64,000 nt of DNA from Galaxea fascicularis (GCA_948470475.1 OX419347.1:17966675-18030674); one strand, 5' to 3'. Shown: positions 23,301-35,966, numbered from the stretch's first letter. Program-made: numbers and translations. The notes: generated from the letters alone by a model not told the origin.

Positions 23301-26300
23301 CTTAATTTATAACATCAAAATAGGCCAAGTTAACAGGCTGAGACTGTCAATAATTATTAGACATGTAGAAAGTGTATACTTCCTTTCTGCATAACTACAG
23401 CCACTTCGCCAAGTGAACTTGAACTAAGTGTTTTAAAATTTAATTTTGGGTCCCTTACCGAAGGACTGCAATCCACCCTTTTCTAATTTCAATTAATGAT
23501 TCCTTTCTCTTCCAGTCAGACATCGGAAACGTCGTCACTACCAAATATGCCCTTTATGCATCGCTCTCGTGTCTACTTTTCCAAACGACTGCGGGGGCAT
23601 CATTTTCAAATATTTCCCGGAAGAGAACTCGAACAAAGTGCCTCCGACGACTTCCAAGTTCTCCAAACTTGACGATTCTTTTCCCAGAGGACTATATTTA
23701 TTAGTCTAAGTGTCCGCTTTGACAATCAAGGATCCCTCAAGGACAGCCAAGCGACAAGTGAAACAGTCGAAGTGACGAGTGAAACATTCGAAATTCTCCA
23801 GGCGAAAAATTTTCCCGCGCGAGGAGAGAGCATTCGCAGCTGCCCCAGAGAGGTTCTGAGAGAGGACTACGCATGATTTATTTATTGTACGTATGGCTTG
23901 CCTGGTTTAGATCAATCATGAACGTCGATAAACCAACTGAGACAGTTTCCCTTGTGTGTATTCGTGTAAAAATTCTGTCTGTGATACCAACAGTGGCCGA
24001 GTCAGCGGGCACAAAGCTCCCAATGTGAGCAAGAAAGACAATCAAGCCAACCTGTAAAGGAAAAGGAATGCGCAAAACATAAATCCTGGGTGTCCTTTTG
24101 AATATTCGCATATTCGTATTCACAAGTACTTTTTTTTTATTTAAACATATATTGTGAGCTAAATAAGCTCATCACAAAGGGCTTACGCCTGAACTTTAAA
24201 TTACAACATAGGATAAATACGGACACGGACACAAACACAGACACAAGGTTTAAGTTAACTTAGTTATAATGACTAGAAAAAGAAAAAGAAAAGCGGTTAG
24301 ACTCTTATAAAGAGCTAAGCGTGAGACAAAATTTCAATATTTTCACTATTTGTCAGTTCAATTGAGCCAAACAGAAAAAGTTCACCTTTTTGTTGATCAC
24401 AATATCTAAACCCGATCTAAACCATTGATCACAAACAATACGACCAGCAGCAGGGAGCAAATCAGGTCTGAGGGAAGCATAATTAGGACATTGTAAGAAG
24501 TTGAAATGAGTACTTAGAGTATCAAGAACATTTCAAAAGACAATATAACTATGATACCAGTACCATTTGTATTTTTCACCTGTTTTAGGTAGACACTTTT
24601 ACCACTTGCATTTGGTCCTGTCAATATTTTCAGCCGACCACTATCTTTGAAAAACACGGTGTCATTCGGAACAAACTGGTTCACACAGAGCTCCTGTAAA
24701 GGGTGTCTGAAAGGAATAGACAATTCTTTGGCACATATCATGGATAAATTTTGAAATCAAGCACAATGCAAGCAAAAGCAAGGTTCTCACCTTCCTTGTT
24801 CTATGTTTAAAACTGAGGATGCAGTCAACTGAGGACAAACAAAGTTGTTCTCCCTTGCACACAGTGCAAGTGAAATCAAACTGCAAAAGACCAGAAAAAG
24901 GAAACTGAGACAACAAGACTTCAATCTGGAATCAGGTTGCCTCAATCCTATCGGTAAGTGAATCGGATAGGGCTGCACCTCTGTGAAACCTCTAATTTCA
25001 TTCGATCTTCGTAGGGTGCAGCTCTATTGTTTTAGGGCTAGGTGCCATTATTTTGATTGTTTGTGTATTGTTGTTCTTAACCAATCTTGTGATGTCTTGC
25101 AAATGTTGCAGGGCTGCCCATTGAATCGGATTGTATTCCAAGGACGGACTAGAGAAAAACGTTCTTTCCATAAAACGATTGTTTTCAAAATAATTTTTGT
25201 TAGTGAGCTCAGATATTGCCTGGCGCGCTAAAAATACGACCCGCGGGTAGTGCCTTGTCGCGTTTCCACGAACAGACGACAACATGGGCGTGAAACCTTA
25301 TTGTAAATTACCAGTCCAACTCTGCACAGCAGTCCATGACATCCATTAGAACTTTGGTGTGCTCCAATACAACTGTTTGAAGGCGATGCATGATAGCAGT
25401 CTCGTGATCTGCAAACAAATTCAAACTACGCTAGAAGTAAAAACAAAGACTAAGGGCGCTTACCATTTGTCAAAATTGGCCAGCCAGACCGGTCATTTTG
25501 AAAATGAAATAGGCTTCTTCGGAGAGTTTTTTCTAAAAAAAAAAACATCCCTGCTATGTACACTATGTAGAAATAAACTGATCTGTTTGGACAGTTCTTA
25601 TTAATAGTGGAATTTTCTTTACAAATGGACTAGCCTGGCCGGCCAGTTCTGACTAATGTAAAGCGCCCTAGGTCGGCACGTACCGCAGTATGTTTAAGGA
25701 ACTAACATATGACCATCCCCTGGGTTGATACATGTAGGACAAAGCCCAGATGACTCGAACGTTGCAGTCGTGGCTTCAAGTATCATTTCTATTTTGGCTG
25801 CCGTCAATGTGCAGTAAACATACTGTCTGCTCAAGATTACGTTGTCAGTGGGCTATTGTATCTAGATTATCTGTAAGTAAGCATTCTTCCTTTCCCTTGA
25901 AAGAAATGCAACAACAGTTCTGGAGATTTTAAGGTATTAAAGTGAATTAACCTACCTGTGATCTCACACTGAGTATCTCCTAAAAGGTTATCAAGTTCTG
26001 GAAAACAAGACACAAATATGTTACAGTTCAGTTGACAGGATTGCCATGCCACGGCACACGTGAATCAAAAGGTTTTAAAAACAGGTCTGTATAAAGGCTT
26101 CCAATGGAACCGTTCTTTTTGAAGTGAGAGATATTACAGTGTGTAAAATATTCATCGGCCACACGCCTCTATGATACTGGACCAATTTCAACTATATGCT
26201 GAACGCCTGTAGTGTACTGGTATTTTTAACTTCCTTGTTGGCCATCTTTGTCCATCCATTTTGAAGTAAGCAGTTTACAAGAAAATCGCTCCTGAACAGG

Positions 26301-29300
26301 ACTACATGTGCAGTGTAGGTCATAACGCATGGTCAGCCAGAATCCAATCGGAACCTTTTTCAAATAAATGTGGTGTATTTAAAACGTAATTTACCTCTTG
26401 TGCTTGCACTCTTGTAATGAACCCTGTTGTTACTAAGAAACTAAAAAAATATGAGTATTTGTTAAAAAGAATATTATTGATTCTTAAAATGTAAGATAAG
26501 CAGTTTCCCAGAAGAATTTTAAATACTTTGTTATCTGACACTGTATCAGCAAGGTTTTCAAAAGGCGTGAGTCTAGATCTCTGAATCATTATAAATAAAA
26601 GCTCAAAAGCATTCCAATTTTGGATCAAAGTGTTTCATCTGATCCTCTTCTCTTAGCTGGAACACTGAAAACAACGTAAACCTACCACAAATTCCAGACC
26701 ATCAAGCGCAAAATCTTTTTCTTCTTTCATCTCTGATGTTCGAGGGATTGCTAACAAATAACCCAGCTGAAACAAAACAGTAACTTATCTATATCATGTG
26801 TTGATAGAATGAAACGTTAAATACTTAAAATTTGTCTAAAGGAAGGAAACCTGCAGCTACCTGTGGCAGATAAATAACATTACACTCAGTGATGGAAGAA
26901 CTGAGCTTGTTAAGTTCCTCACGTGCTACTTTTGTCATGAAGTCAGGGAGACCATTGTAAGTTCTTTTCTCTGTAATAAAAAGTAAAGAATAGAAATTTC
27001 AGAGCTGATGTATAATTATGTTCAAAATGAGGCAAGAATGATATGAGCATCAAGCAAATTGGGAATAATGAAAGTCCTACTTTCATCCAAAGCAGGGTCA
27101 ACTCCAGGCTTCACAACAAACCGATTTTGCTCTGTGGATTCATCAAAATCAATCTAGAGAGAAAACGGATTTGGTTTGATAATGAGTCAGAATTTAAGGT
27201 TACTATGACAAATACAAAATTTATCGTGGGATAATATTCTTAGCAACACTTAGCTTACTATTTTACTGATGAGACTTCCAATGCCATGTAGTTCATCTGT
27301 AAAACTTGTAGTGACCTAAACTCACAAGAAATAAAAACAGACTGCTTACTCAAATTTTGTAGTGCATAGAAAATGAGACAAAATCATCAGCTTCAAAATT
27401 ACAATGAAAGGCACACAAGTCTAACAATTTAATGTAATACCTTAACACATATGGCTGTTTTTTTCAATAAGCAACATGGTCAGATTAAGTCAGTCTTGAG
27501 TAAAAGACAATCACAAGGTAACTTCAAGGAAATTGTCTTAACTTTCATTAATAAAATTGCACAGTCATATTCAAGGAATTGTAAGATGTGTGTAATTGCC
27601 TACCCTTGTGGCTATTTCAATATCTGCTGGAACTGTTTTACACAAATCAGCAATATAGGTTCCATTATAGGCAGTCTAGGAAGAAATGAAAATCTCAATG
27701 AATGTCATATCACCAAGCCGGCTCAATCAAAGTCATAAACAGGCATGTACACAGTTTTCAGCAAAGAAGGGCAATGAGGAGTTAAGTTTAATTTAAATAT
27801 ATTCTCTTTCTAAAAGAAACAACAAATTTACTTACAACAATCCACCACCAAACTAACCCAGGTTTTACACTAATGCACTTTATAAAAATAATTGAAAACG
27901 ACTGGGTTGACAGAACTTTAAACACATTTTTTATGGTAGTGTCATGAACTCAATAATGTAAGCTAATACCTTATAAAGTGCCTGCCAGTCACCAACAGAT
28001 GCCTGAGCAGTTGTCATTCTGGACAATATTCTCTACATTAACAAAAGAATAGGAAATATTTCAGTTAGCAAATTCAGTTAGCATAGAACATGCAGTAGCT
28101 TATTAACCACACCTTAAGTGCACGGATGAGTACTCCAGTCTGTTGCTCTGTCCAAGCAGCGTCATACTATATTTCAAGAGATGCAAATCTTTTGCAGGTG
28201 ATAAACAGGGGTTGCCCAGAACCCAGCCTGTGCAGCAAGTGTTTCCAAGGGTACTTGCTAAAAAAACACCCCTGCTATGCACACTATGTAGAAATAAACT
28301 GATCTTTTTGGACAGTTCTTATCAGTACTTCAGTACTTCTGACAGCCATTATGTACGAACTTTAGATGCACGGAAAATGAGGCCAGAGCAAAACAAAGAT
28401 GTGAGGGAGGAGGGGTAATCCAAATTCTGAGTGCTGAAAACCCCATGGAAATGCTTGCTATGCAGGCCAGCCAGAACCCATCAATAACTTTTAACTTAAT
28501 TGCTTCAGTATTTCCCAGTCATGAAATATCAAGTTCAAACTTAGTTGTGACATTTTAACAACCTGTAAATTTGATAGCCATGTACGTAGCCTGACAATTT
28601 TTTAGGCTCAGTAAAACATTTATGGAAGTCAACCTACTGAGACATTCTTGATATGCTTTAAGCAATCTTGCAGAGATGCCACAAGTTCAGCATTTCTGAG
28701 GCTCACAAAGTATGACACTGCCTTTTGTCTTTGTTTTAGAAGACCAATATCTCTTGATGGACGTAAAAACCACATCCTAAAACAAAGCAACCAATTTGTA
28801 ATTTATTACAATAATATTGGTTCTAGGCTGTTTTTGTCCTCCTAGCTTTGTATTTAAGTTAATGGTGCACTACCTTAGCAAGTGTCCTCCAAGAACAGAC
28901 TTAGTTCTATTCATTATTCCTGCAAATGCAGATGGAAAATAATTATTAATCTTTTTATGACTACACATCAAATAATATTATATTCTCTAGCAAAATGTAA
29001 CTTAAAAGGTAATGATTTTTTCAACTGCTCTGAAACAAAATTTGTTGAAACTGTAGAAGCTTAGAGACAAAGGATTTCAGACTTCTTTGAATTTACCATT
29101 TAAGGAGCAACTTAATGCAGTTGATTTAGCCACAGAAAGCAAAGTTGAAGACAAAAAAGAACATCCCTTGAAGAAATAAGGACTAGAATGTATCTTTTTA
29201 CTCTGGCTTAACATGAGAAACTTTTTGCTAGTACAGAGGCACAGCACAGTGTTTACTAAAGATGAAGTTGGTGATCACTCCCTGACCTTTATTATATTGT

Positions 29301-32300
29301 TTCAAGTTGTGTGGTAATACATTCACTTCAAAGAACATAGATTTAGGGCACGTTTTTTTATCCACAGTTCTGGAATAAGAATGGTTGGTACGGAATGCTT
29401 GGATTTTCATTCGCAGCATTCTGTTCATTCTGCCCCAAGGAGCAGAATGGATCGAATGGCGTTCTGTCCATTTCCGGAATACAATGTAGGAATGCGGAAT
29501 AGAAAAATGCGCGCATTTTCCATTCTGGCCATTTTCATTCCAGAATTGTGAATAAAAAAACGCACCCTTAGTCATTAATTACCAAAAAGACTAAGTCCTT
29601 CCTTAGCACCACTGGTTCCTGCTCCCATCTTATACACTGATGGATGCCCTTCCTTTTGAAATATCTGCAGAGCACTTTTCAAACAAACAAACATGCAAAT
29701 AGAATATGCACCACAGGTTTTGAACGTCAGGATGGAGTAGATGAGGAATGTACAGTGGTCAAATGAAGAAAATCACTTCAAACATTTCTCCCAATTTTCT
29801 AAAGTAGATTGGATGGAGGGGTCAGATTTGTCTTATTAATAACATGTCAGTAATATGTTTCCCCTTTTCAATGGAATGCCTGCTCATCTGGTCATTCATA
29901 ATCTGGTCAGTAAATGCACACAGACGGCAGACTGGGTATAAAATTCAAGGCCATGCATGTATTTATAAACTTACAGACTGAATATAGAATGTAGGAGAGC
30001 AAAATCATCTCAGTGCGAGTTCAACTATTAAATAAACTATATATTTTCAATTTTTTACTATGCTGGTATCATGCCATTATTAAGCCTAGCCAAAATCATC
30101 TCCTCTGAAATTAACATCTACTGACCAATTTATAATGGTACTTTCCAGAAATACCTGTAAGTATTGTTATCAACTATAAGAAGATCACTCCTGCAAATTG
30201 AAGGTAAAAATCATGATTAGGCTTTTAAAAGAATTTAGTCAAGTGAAAAATTAATTAAGGCATTATTAGAAACATTATTATTTAGAAATGATCACAAACC
30301 AGAGCATCAATAATTAACTTACAGAGAAAATACTTTAAGTCCCAAGATGGGAACTCTCACATCTGGATCCTCTAATTCAACACCAATCCTCTTCTTGTCT
30401 ATGTATTTGATCAAAGCGCCAGCACTTCGTACCTGAAAAAAGAAACTTCGTTACTCTTCTTGGCAACTTGCTTTTACAGTCATATCATGCAGCTCCTGTA
30501 CGCATCATTAATGGTATAATATTGAAATTTTCTTTGCAACCCAACATTAACAATACAAAATCTCTATTCTAAATATTGCCTTTAATTCTTTTCTTCTTCA
30601 CTGCTTGTAACGATTTTTTCTTATATGATATGTCATAGGCACCTACTAACAACAAACACAGTAAATTACCGCATGGAATAAATAAAAATACCAAATCAGG
30701 TGAGGACAAGGACACTTAAGAACTTACCATATTAATACTGTCAAATGGTACAAGTGAGCTCATATGTATGTCTCTCTCATTGTCAGTGAAGTGCTCTGGG
30801 ATTCCTGGAAGGCCATTCAAGGCAATAATCCTTCTCTTGCATACTTCATAAGCTGGATACATTGAAGAATACAATTTTGATGAAAAGGAAAGAATATAGG
30901 AGTAGGATTAAAGCCCAGCTTGCTCTCTAGGGGCCATCCTCTAACATTAGTATTAAAAAGAATGGCAATTATCTATCATAGGGTTATGTTCACTGGTACA
31001 AATCCTATCACAAACAATGAGTGTCTTGTCAAAGAAGCTAGAAAACAACTGAAGATAGCAAAGAACAGCTGGAGCAAAGAGGAAGCATGATAAGGGAAAA
31101 GACAGAACACCTTAATAATATAGTCCACTGAGGCAACATGCCTCCTTACATGTGAAGAGTGGGTGATAATTAAGAGACCATTTCAGATGAAGAATATCTC
31201 AACACAATTTCCTTTAGCTGCAAGATCATCTGTAGTGGAATAATCAGTCTTCCTTTATACAAATCAACAATGAATGGAAATTAAGCTTACAAAAATCTAT
31301 GCTTGGGAGGATTTCAACTTCTGTTGTCTTGCAAATTGGTTCCTCATTATTTTCACCCTCTGCAAATCAAAGCATATTTGAAAACGCTACCTTGTGCTCT
31401 CTGTTTAACAGCAACAACTGACATCTTGAAGTTACAAAATAATCTAATTTACTTTTATCCAGGAGGTCACCCATATGGGAGACCGGGAGATTCACTCTGA
31501 ATCTGGGAGAGTTGGAATATATGCATGAGTAAGAGATATTGTAAGTTTGGTTGTTTCATATCCACACTTTATTTTTCACTCAACACTCAAGGTTCATATA
31601 ATCTACTAAACTCTCCAAATTGTATAAACATACCTAGCCCATGTAAGATCTTTAAAAGCCTCTCATCTTGCTTTGAGCTGGTAATAATAACATTGGCATG
31701 TACTTGCTCCTTGACTAAGAATATAAATGAATAACCAAAATGAAATCACTACCAATCTCCAGTTTAGTTTTGGTGTCAACTCTTACTGTCCAGCTGAAAT
31801 TAAAGTTAGAGTGATTTTACTTAACCTGTGAAATAGAAGTTAAATTAAAAGTAACTACTAGCAACCATTAATCACTATGTCCTTTGTATTGTTTTGTGTA
31901 CATTTGACTATTGTGCTACATTGCATGTTACTTAATAAAAATTGTTTCACAGGTAAAACCACTCAATGTACCTTGAAACATTTTGATCAAAAGGGGAAAT
32001 AAAAAGCCCTGTAAGTCATTCTCATAAGAATAAAATTACTTCTCTTGAGAAACTGAAAGTCATTTGTTTCTATGACATCCATTTGAAGGCATAACTGCAA
32101 AGTTTCCGTGTCATAATAAGCAGAGCCCAGCTTGCCACCACTCCAAACCACAGACAAAACTCTCTGAAAAAAAATAAAAGGAACAGTGTTAATATACTCC
32201 CACTTACTCAATATTGTAGAGGGATGGAGTTGAAGAGCAGAGGAAGAATAGACCTTTAGAGGCTTTGAAATTGCAAATTTCAAGGCTTTTAATAGGTCAA

Positions 32301-33316
32301 ACACTTCTTCCCTGCTTAACATCAACTGGATGTTTAGGCAGGATGGGGTAAAGCGTATCAATTTTAGGGCAATAAAGAGGGGGGAAGGAGTGGCCTGATC
32401 TAAACGTATAGTTAGAGGTTAAGCAGGGAAGAAGTCAATATGTTGACAGCCCCTAACTCTCTTGATTTTGTTTCTTACCTTTTTAACTGGGTGCATTATA
32501 CTCTGGCACAATAGCCAGGTTTTCTAAAGGATGCAGCTTTAGTGTAATATTGTTCTGTTTATTTTCATAAAAATATGGATTCATCCCGACACTGTCCAAA
32601 ACAACAATAACCCTGAGTACAATCCCCTTAGGGGACTTAATTTTCTTTGTCTCAGGCTGTCTGTGAAAGGAGAGAGGCCACGCTTTCCATTGATGCTTTA
32701 ATTTTTTTTTTTTTTAATTACCAACTTGGTGTCACCCTGGGGTGTCCAAAACCAGTTTCATGCCAGAGCAAAATTATCATTCATTTTAAAAGAAGATTGT
32801 TTACAGGAAATGTTTCTCCAGGTCTCCTCCCAGAATGATATTTTATCTCAGTGCTAGTGCTGCAGACAGGGCTGAACACATCTCACTTGACTTATGTTCA
32901 GCCTGGCAAGATGTCATCAACATATTTTAACCTCATATTAAATGCAAAAGCACCTTCACTTCTGAATCTTCTGGACTGCAATCTTGCGCCACAACAAAAT
33001 TTCTTCGAGCAACCAAGTCATTCTCATTCATGTCTTCACCACCCGGGTTACCATCATTATCGGATTCAGAGTTCAATAAACGCTTTTCAATTCTTTTGGG
33101 CAGCTGTTCATTGCTTGTTGTTAAACATGTTGAAGGAGTCTTTTGGCGTTTTAAAACCGAACCAGAATGACCTAAGCTCTGCCTTTTCGTGCTGAGCTCC
33201 TTGTCAGCTGTTGAAGAAGTCCACCCTGACCTTCCAAGCAGAGCATCTTGCCTATCCTTTGGCGTAGAAAATGCTTCCACGGATATTGAAGTCGACGTGT
33301 GAAATACAGAGCTCAT
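20335..33316 (-). CDS. MSH5: MutS protein homolog 5 (meiotic crossover factor)
   Basis: Twenty-five recognised exons, about 852 residues, minus strand: 33316-32954, 32163-32040, 31714-31634, 31359-31291, 30852-30728, 30432-30323, 30190-30155, 29674-29583, 28919-28874, 28776-28638, 28032-27970, 27675-27604, 27315-27259, 27153-27081, 26970-26861, 26766-26686, 26440-26395, 25997-25956, 25408-25312, 24880-24791, 24706-24580, 24051-23902, 23300-23226, 21387-21244, 20481-20335. All join in phase and follow human MSH5. Walker A is [14 protein letters not shown]; the next exon has [11 protein letters not shown]; Walker B is [10 protein letters not shown], followed by [17 protein letters not shown] and STHFHG. 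The first 121 residues are a Ser-rich, poorly conserved leader. MSH5 pairs with MSH4 as a clamp on Holliday-junction intermediates in meiosis. The frame meets TGA after AYQVR, about 65 residues short of human. One intron has a GC donor. Confidence 0.93.
20640..20790. repeat. Imperfect GAT/GAC-rich low-complexity tract
   Basis: Repeated GATGAY and AATGAT units, including a GATGATGATGAT core near 20685, lie in the last recognised MSH5 intron. Confidence 0.7.
20900..21065. mobile_element. 166-bp hAT-like MITE in MSH5 intron
   Basis: The terminal inverted repeats CAGGGCTCGAGACTAAC and GTTAGTCTCGAGCCCTG are perfect over 17 bp. CAGGG ends are typical of hAT non-autonomous elements. The flanking 8 bases (ATACATCG and ATGAATCA) match only partly, so the target duplication is decayed or absent. 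CTAGT/CTAGC motifs recur inside. Confidence 0.75.
22621..22952. mobile_element. About 330-bp hairpin element in MSH5 intron
   Basis: The left arm (TTTAAACAGGAGTCCATTAC, then TAGGAACGTACAACT) is matched in inverse orientation by the right arm (AGTTGTACGCTCCTAGTAAT, then GGGCTCCTGATTAAA). Pairing continues inward through GATTTATTTTTAGA against TCTAAAAATAAATC. A second internal hairpin (TCTTTTGTCCTAAAGTTTCT against AGAAACTTTAGAACAAAAGA) occupies the centre. Confidence 0.75.
23900..23901 (-). other. MSH5: GC splice donor of an MSH5 intron
   Basis: The exon ending in [11 protein letters not shown] stops at AACCAG on the minus strand and the intron begins GCAAGCC. No GT donor fits here while keeping the downstream phase, which is confirmed by the next exon ([19 protein letters not shown]). 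GC-AG introns are a known minor class and usually have a strong flanking match, as here. Confidence 0.8.
24971..25125. repeat. Dispersed repeat, copy 1 (MSH5 intron)
   Basis: This shares long near-identical blocks with 62275-62430, such as GGGTGCAGCTCTATTGTTTT followed by AGGGCTAGGTGCCATT. Both copies are in the same orientation relative to the window, which places this one antisense to MSH5. It has no coding capacity and its family is unknown. Confidence 0.75.
25453..25669. mobile_element. 217-bp MITE with AGGGCGCTT ends
   Basis: The ends AGGGCGCTTACCATTTGTCA and, inverted, AGGGCGCTTTACATTAGTCA match. GGCCAGCC/GGCCGGCC motifs also pair inward. An inner block (CACTATGTAGAAATAAACTG) recurs at about 28287 in another MSH5 intron. 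Confidence 0.75.
28255..28330. repeat. Second copy of an inner MITE block
   Basis: The stretch from CTGCTATGCACACTATGTAG through GACAGTTCTTAT is nearly identical to about 25530-25605. The termini are more diverged than in the other copy, so this looks like an older insertion. Confidence 0.65.
29346..29567. mobile_element. 222-bp MITE with TTA target duplication
   Basis: The inverted ends GGGCACGTTTTTTTATCCAC and, from the right, GGGTGCGTTTTTTTATTCAC continue into matching CAGTTCTGGAAT and CAATTCTGGAAT. TTA flanks both ends (29343-29345 and 29568-29570). The central part is rich in GGAATG/CATTCC. TTA duplication suggests PIF/Harbinger-type movement (inference). It lies in an MSH5 intron. Confidence 0.82.
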
Positions 33317-35701
33317 TCTGTTCAATGTTCAGAAGGAAATTTCACAATAAAAGTTATTAAAATTGACAACAACGAGACATTTAAACGCGAACGTGGCTTT
33401 TCCCGCCAGCATTCTGGCAAGCCGGCAACAGCGGCAGCGGCCGGCTTTTCCCGCCAAAACTTGCGTCACGATGTGTATGACTAACGGGTACTCCACAGAC
33501 ACAGGTAGTGTCCGATTGCTGCGAATCATGCGCTCTGAACGGCGTTCGGTTCGTCCCTAATTCAATCAACAGCTGGCCAAAAAATCTCCCCAGAGTTTCA
33601 GCTGAAATGTGTGTGAACATCCGTGATTGTTGCGTGATGGTTTGAAAACAAACCTCGCCCCAGGGAGATCTCGGTCTGAGCCGAAAAGCGTACGTGATCC
33701 GTTCCGCTCACGTTGTTTGACCTCACTGGAAAATACCCCATCAATATAAGCTTGTGACCGTCACTTGATCAATAGGCCCTTTTTAGTGGTTCAGGCTTTT
33801 AATTGCTTTAAAAATTACAACTCTTGAAAAAAGGAAAGCTCTATACAATTCTTTCACACAACTAAAAAGAATGTGTGCGAAAAAAGAGAAAGCGCCAATC
33901 GCACAGCGTCACTGAATAAATCATGCATGGGCGGGAGCATAATCCATAAAAGTGCTTTGTTTAAAATAAGCCCAAATATAGCCAATGTACACAAATCAAA
34001 CCTTAATACGGTGGTTAACAACTTGGAAAGCCGTTCGAATGCCTTCAAAACATTTGAGAGTCACGAGCGATTTTTTCGACTTCCTCAATAATGATTTTTA
34101 AAATAAATTTTTATCTCATCCTCTCTTCTTCTACTTTTACTAAGAAACTGGCAAAGAAAATATCCAATTAGCCGTTTTGTTTAGCTTTACCACACTTCCT
34201 AGTCCAGAGAGGAAACGGGAGTACAGCATGTGTTAGTAAGTTTTTGGCTGTTTTGATTTCTGATAGAACGTTTCAGTCTCTGATAGCACCGTTTGAGTTT
34301 CGCAACAGACAAGTGCTTCCTGTTTAATTAGGGAAACCGCGCCCTGAACTTGCTTACGACTTGTTCCGCGCTCAATTCCCGATGAAAAACAATTTTCGGA
34401 TACTCTTTTGGACATGATATATGATGCAAGAGGCTGGAACAAGAAAAGCCGAATGGCAATAGAAAAGCAACCAGTTACCTGCAAAAATAAGTAGTTTTAA
34501 TGACAACTATGCTAACTTCCATAATCAGATTTTGTGTGACCCCCCGATCTTCAATATTTCTCATATAATTACAAATTTGATTTTGTAAAGAACTTTTCCA
34601 TTTGCCGGCTTCCGATTTAGAGGCTGTCACAATTCAAAGAAAGGTACTGAAGGGAACGCCTATACAGGAACACAATTTGGAGGATTCGAACCTTTTCTAG
34701 CAGTGCCTAAAATTTGAGTTTTCCGGTTTGTATTTTACACCAGATTTCGCTTTCAACCAATTGAACACAACCGCTGTCTTTCGGTGATAAGCAACACTGT
34801 GTTTACGATATTTGCTTGACAACTTCAGCTTTTTATTGCCATTTATGGTAAATGAACACTGGCATTTTTAATGTTCACCTGGCAGTAAAATACAACATCA
34901 ATTTTGAATTCAACGCACGCTTTAAAAAAAATATTGACTTTAAGTTTCCGAAGTTTGAAAGCCTTTTAACGATAAAAATTTCGAAATCATTAAATGGTCA
35001 TGGCGCGTGGATCAAAAATACTTTATCTAGTCAAACGCCGACCAAAGTGCGACACGGAGCTGTGTACGTGACACAAGGTATTTGGTTGAATAACTGGGAC
35101 ATCTGAAACAAAACTTAAAGTTTTCTGGATGAATCTAAAAAAATTTCCAATCATTTGAAACAAAACTTCGAAATTTTAAGGGAACGCAAAGAAAAAATAC
35201 TGCGTGACAGCTCATATGTACCAAAGTACATACGTGAGCCCTCTTTACTTCCGGTGGCAAACACAATTTCAAACTGTGGTTTGTTGCTCATACAATATCG
35301 ACACTCGACACAAAAAGCGAAATTTCTGAGAACAATAACCTTCAATGAACCCGGGAAACGTGGGTGTTGGGTGTAACCCGTTCATTTTCTGTCAAGGGTT
35401 TTCACCGAAAAACCGTCTTTTCACACAGCAAATTGATTGAGATGGAAACTGTTAAACTAATTGAAAACGAATACATTCACGATCGATCTGGCGATGTTCC
35501 GGTGATTTATTTTCTGTTTTTTACTTTCGAATAACAATACTTCATTCCTGTGAGTATATTTTACTGATTTTGAGTATTTTATTCAGCTCTTCCCAAGAAC
35601 ATTCGCTTCTTTTCTAGAGCAATCAGCATAATTGAATCGAAAATTCGCGCTTTTCATATCGTCTTGGAAATACGGCTTTTGTTTTCGGCATGTTTGCTAC
35701 C

Positions 35702-35709
35702 TGACGTCA
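35702..35709. promoter_or_regulatory. CRE/ATF site upstream of JUN
   Basis: A perfect TGACGTCA, 258 bp upstream of the JUN start codon. ATF2/JUN heterodimers bind this sequence, and vertebrate c-JUN promoters use comparable TRE/CRE-type elements. Function here is inferred. Confidence 0.55.
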
Positions 35710-35744
35710 GAAGTATTTACGTATATCGTCACGTGCAGAACAAA

Positions 35745-35803
35745 CCAATTAAAAATGACCAATCCTCATTCGCTAAGGAACAAAGTACAAGCGTTCAACC
35801 AAT
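35745..35803 (+). promoter_or_regulatory. Three CCAAT boxes and a TATA-like site before JUN
   Basis: CCAAT occurs at 35745, 35759 and 35799. A TATA-like CCATATATGA follows at 35851, so transcription may begin near 35885. This gives an ordered proximal promoter (CRE, CCAAT cluster, TATA-like) ahead of an intronless gene. Confidence 0.45.
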
Positions 35804-35919
35804 CGGATTTTTGATGACATATGTTTCACCAGAATAGAAACTGACACAAGCCATATATGAATGGTTTGCTGCGGAAATAAAAGTTGCGTTTGCAAAAATC
35901 ACGAGCAGTTCTGAACTCT

Positions 35920-35926
35920 TGAGTCA
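35920..35926. promoter_or_regulatory. AP-1 site (TRE) in the JUN leader
   Basis: A perfect TGAGTCA, 40 bp before the JUN ATG and probably inside the 5' untranslated leader. It is the binding site of JUN itself, so autoregulation is a reasonable inference. Confidence 0.5.
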
Positions 35927-35966
35927 GCTGATTTTCGTGTTAGTTCAATCCAACCTTGAGTTGTTA

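Larger units (their letters stand above)
33317..35966. other. Divergent spacer between MSH5 and JUN
   Basis: The promoter side of MSH5 (left, minus strand) and of JUN (right, plus strand). A GC-rich patch with CAGCGGCAGCGGCCGG lies near 33430, about 110 bp upstream of the MSH5 ATG. ORFs such as 34852-35106 show no domain. Regulatory motifs near JUN are listed separately. Confidence 0.55.

Noticed and set aside
22996..23394. 132-residue plus-strand ORF
   Set aside because: It overlaps the MSH5 Walker B exon on the opposite strand and has no recognisable domain, so it is a shadow plus intron sequence.
24998..25285. Minus-strand 95-residue ORF in an MSH5 intron
   Set aside because: It is mostly the dispersed repeat shared with 62275-62430 and does not match MSH5.
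28100..28150. Extra MSH5 exon (minus strand, [11 protein letters not shown]) between 28776-28638 and 28032-27970
   Set aside because: It ends in AAG|GTGTGG and starts after ACAG, but inserting it breaks the match [14 protein letters not shown] to human GHIKNVPLILKRM, which is continuous without it.
33381..33620. ORFs upstream of MSH5 exon 1
   Set aside because: They overlap the GC-rich promoter on both strands, have no domains, and lie beyond the MSH5 ATG.
35919..35966. N-terminal extension of JUN (SQLIFVLVQSN)
   Set aside because: The frame is open, but there is no ATG before METSLYDEE, and the stretch contains the AP-1 site of the leader.
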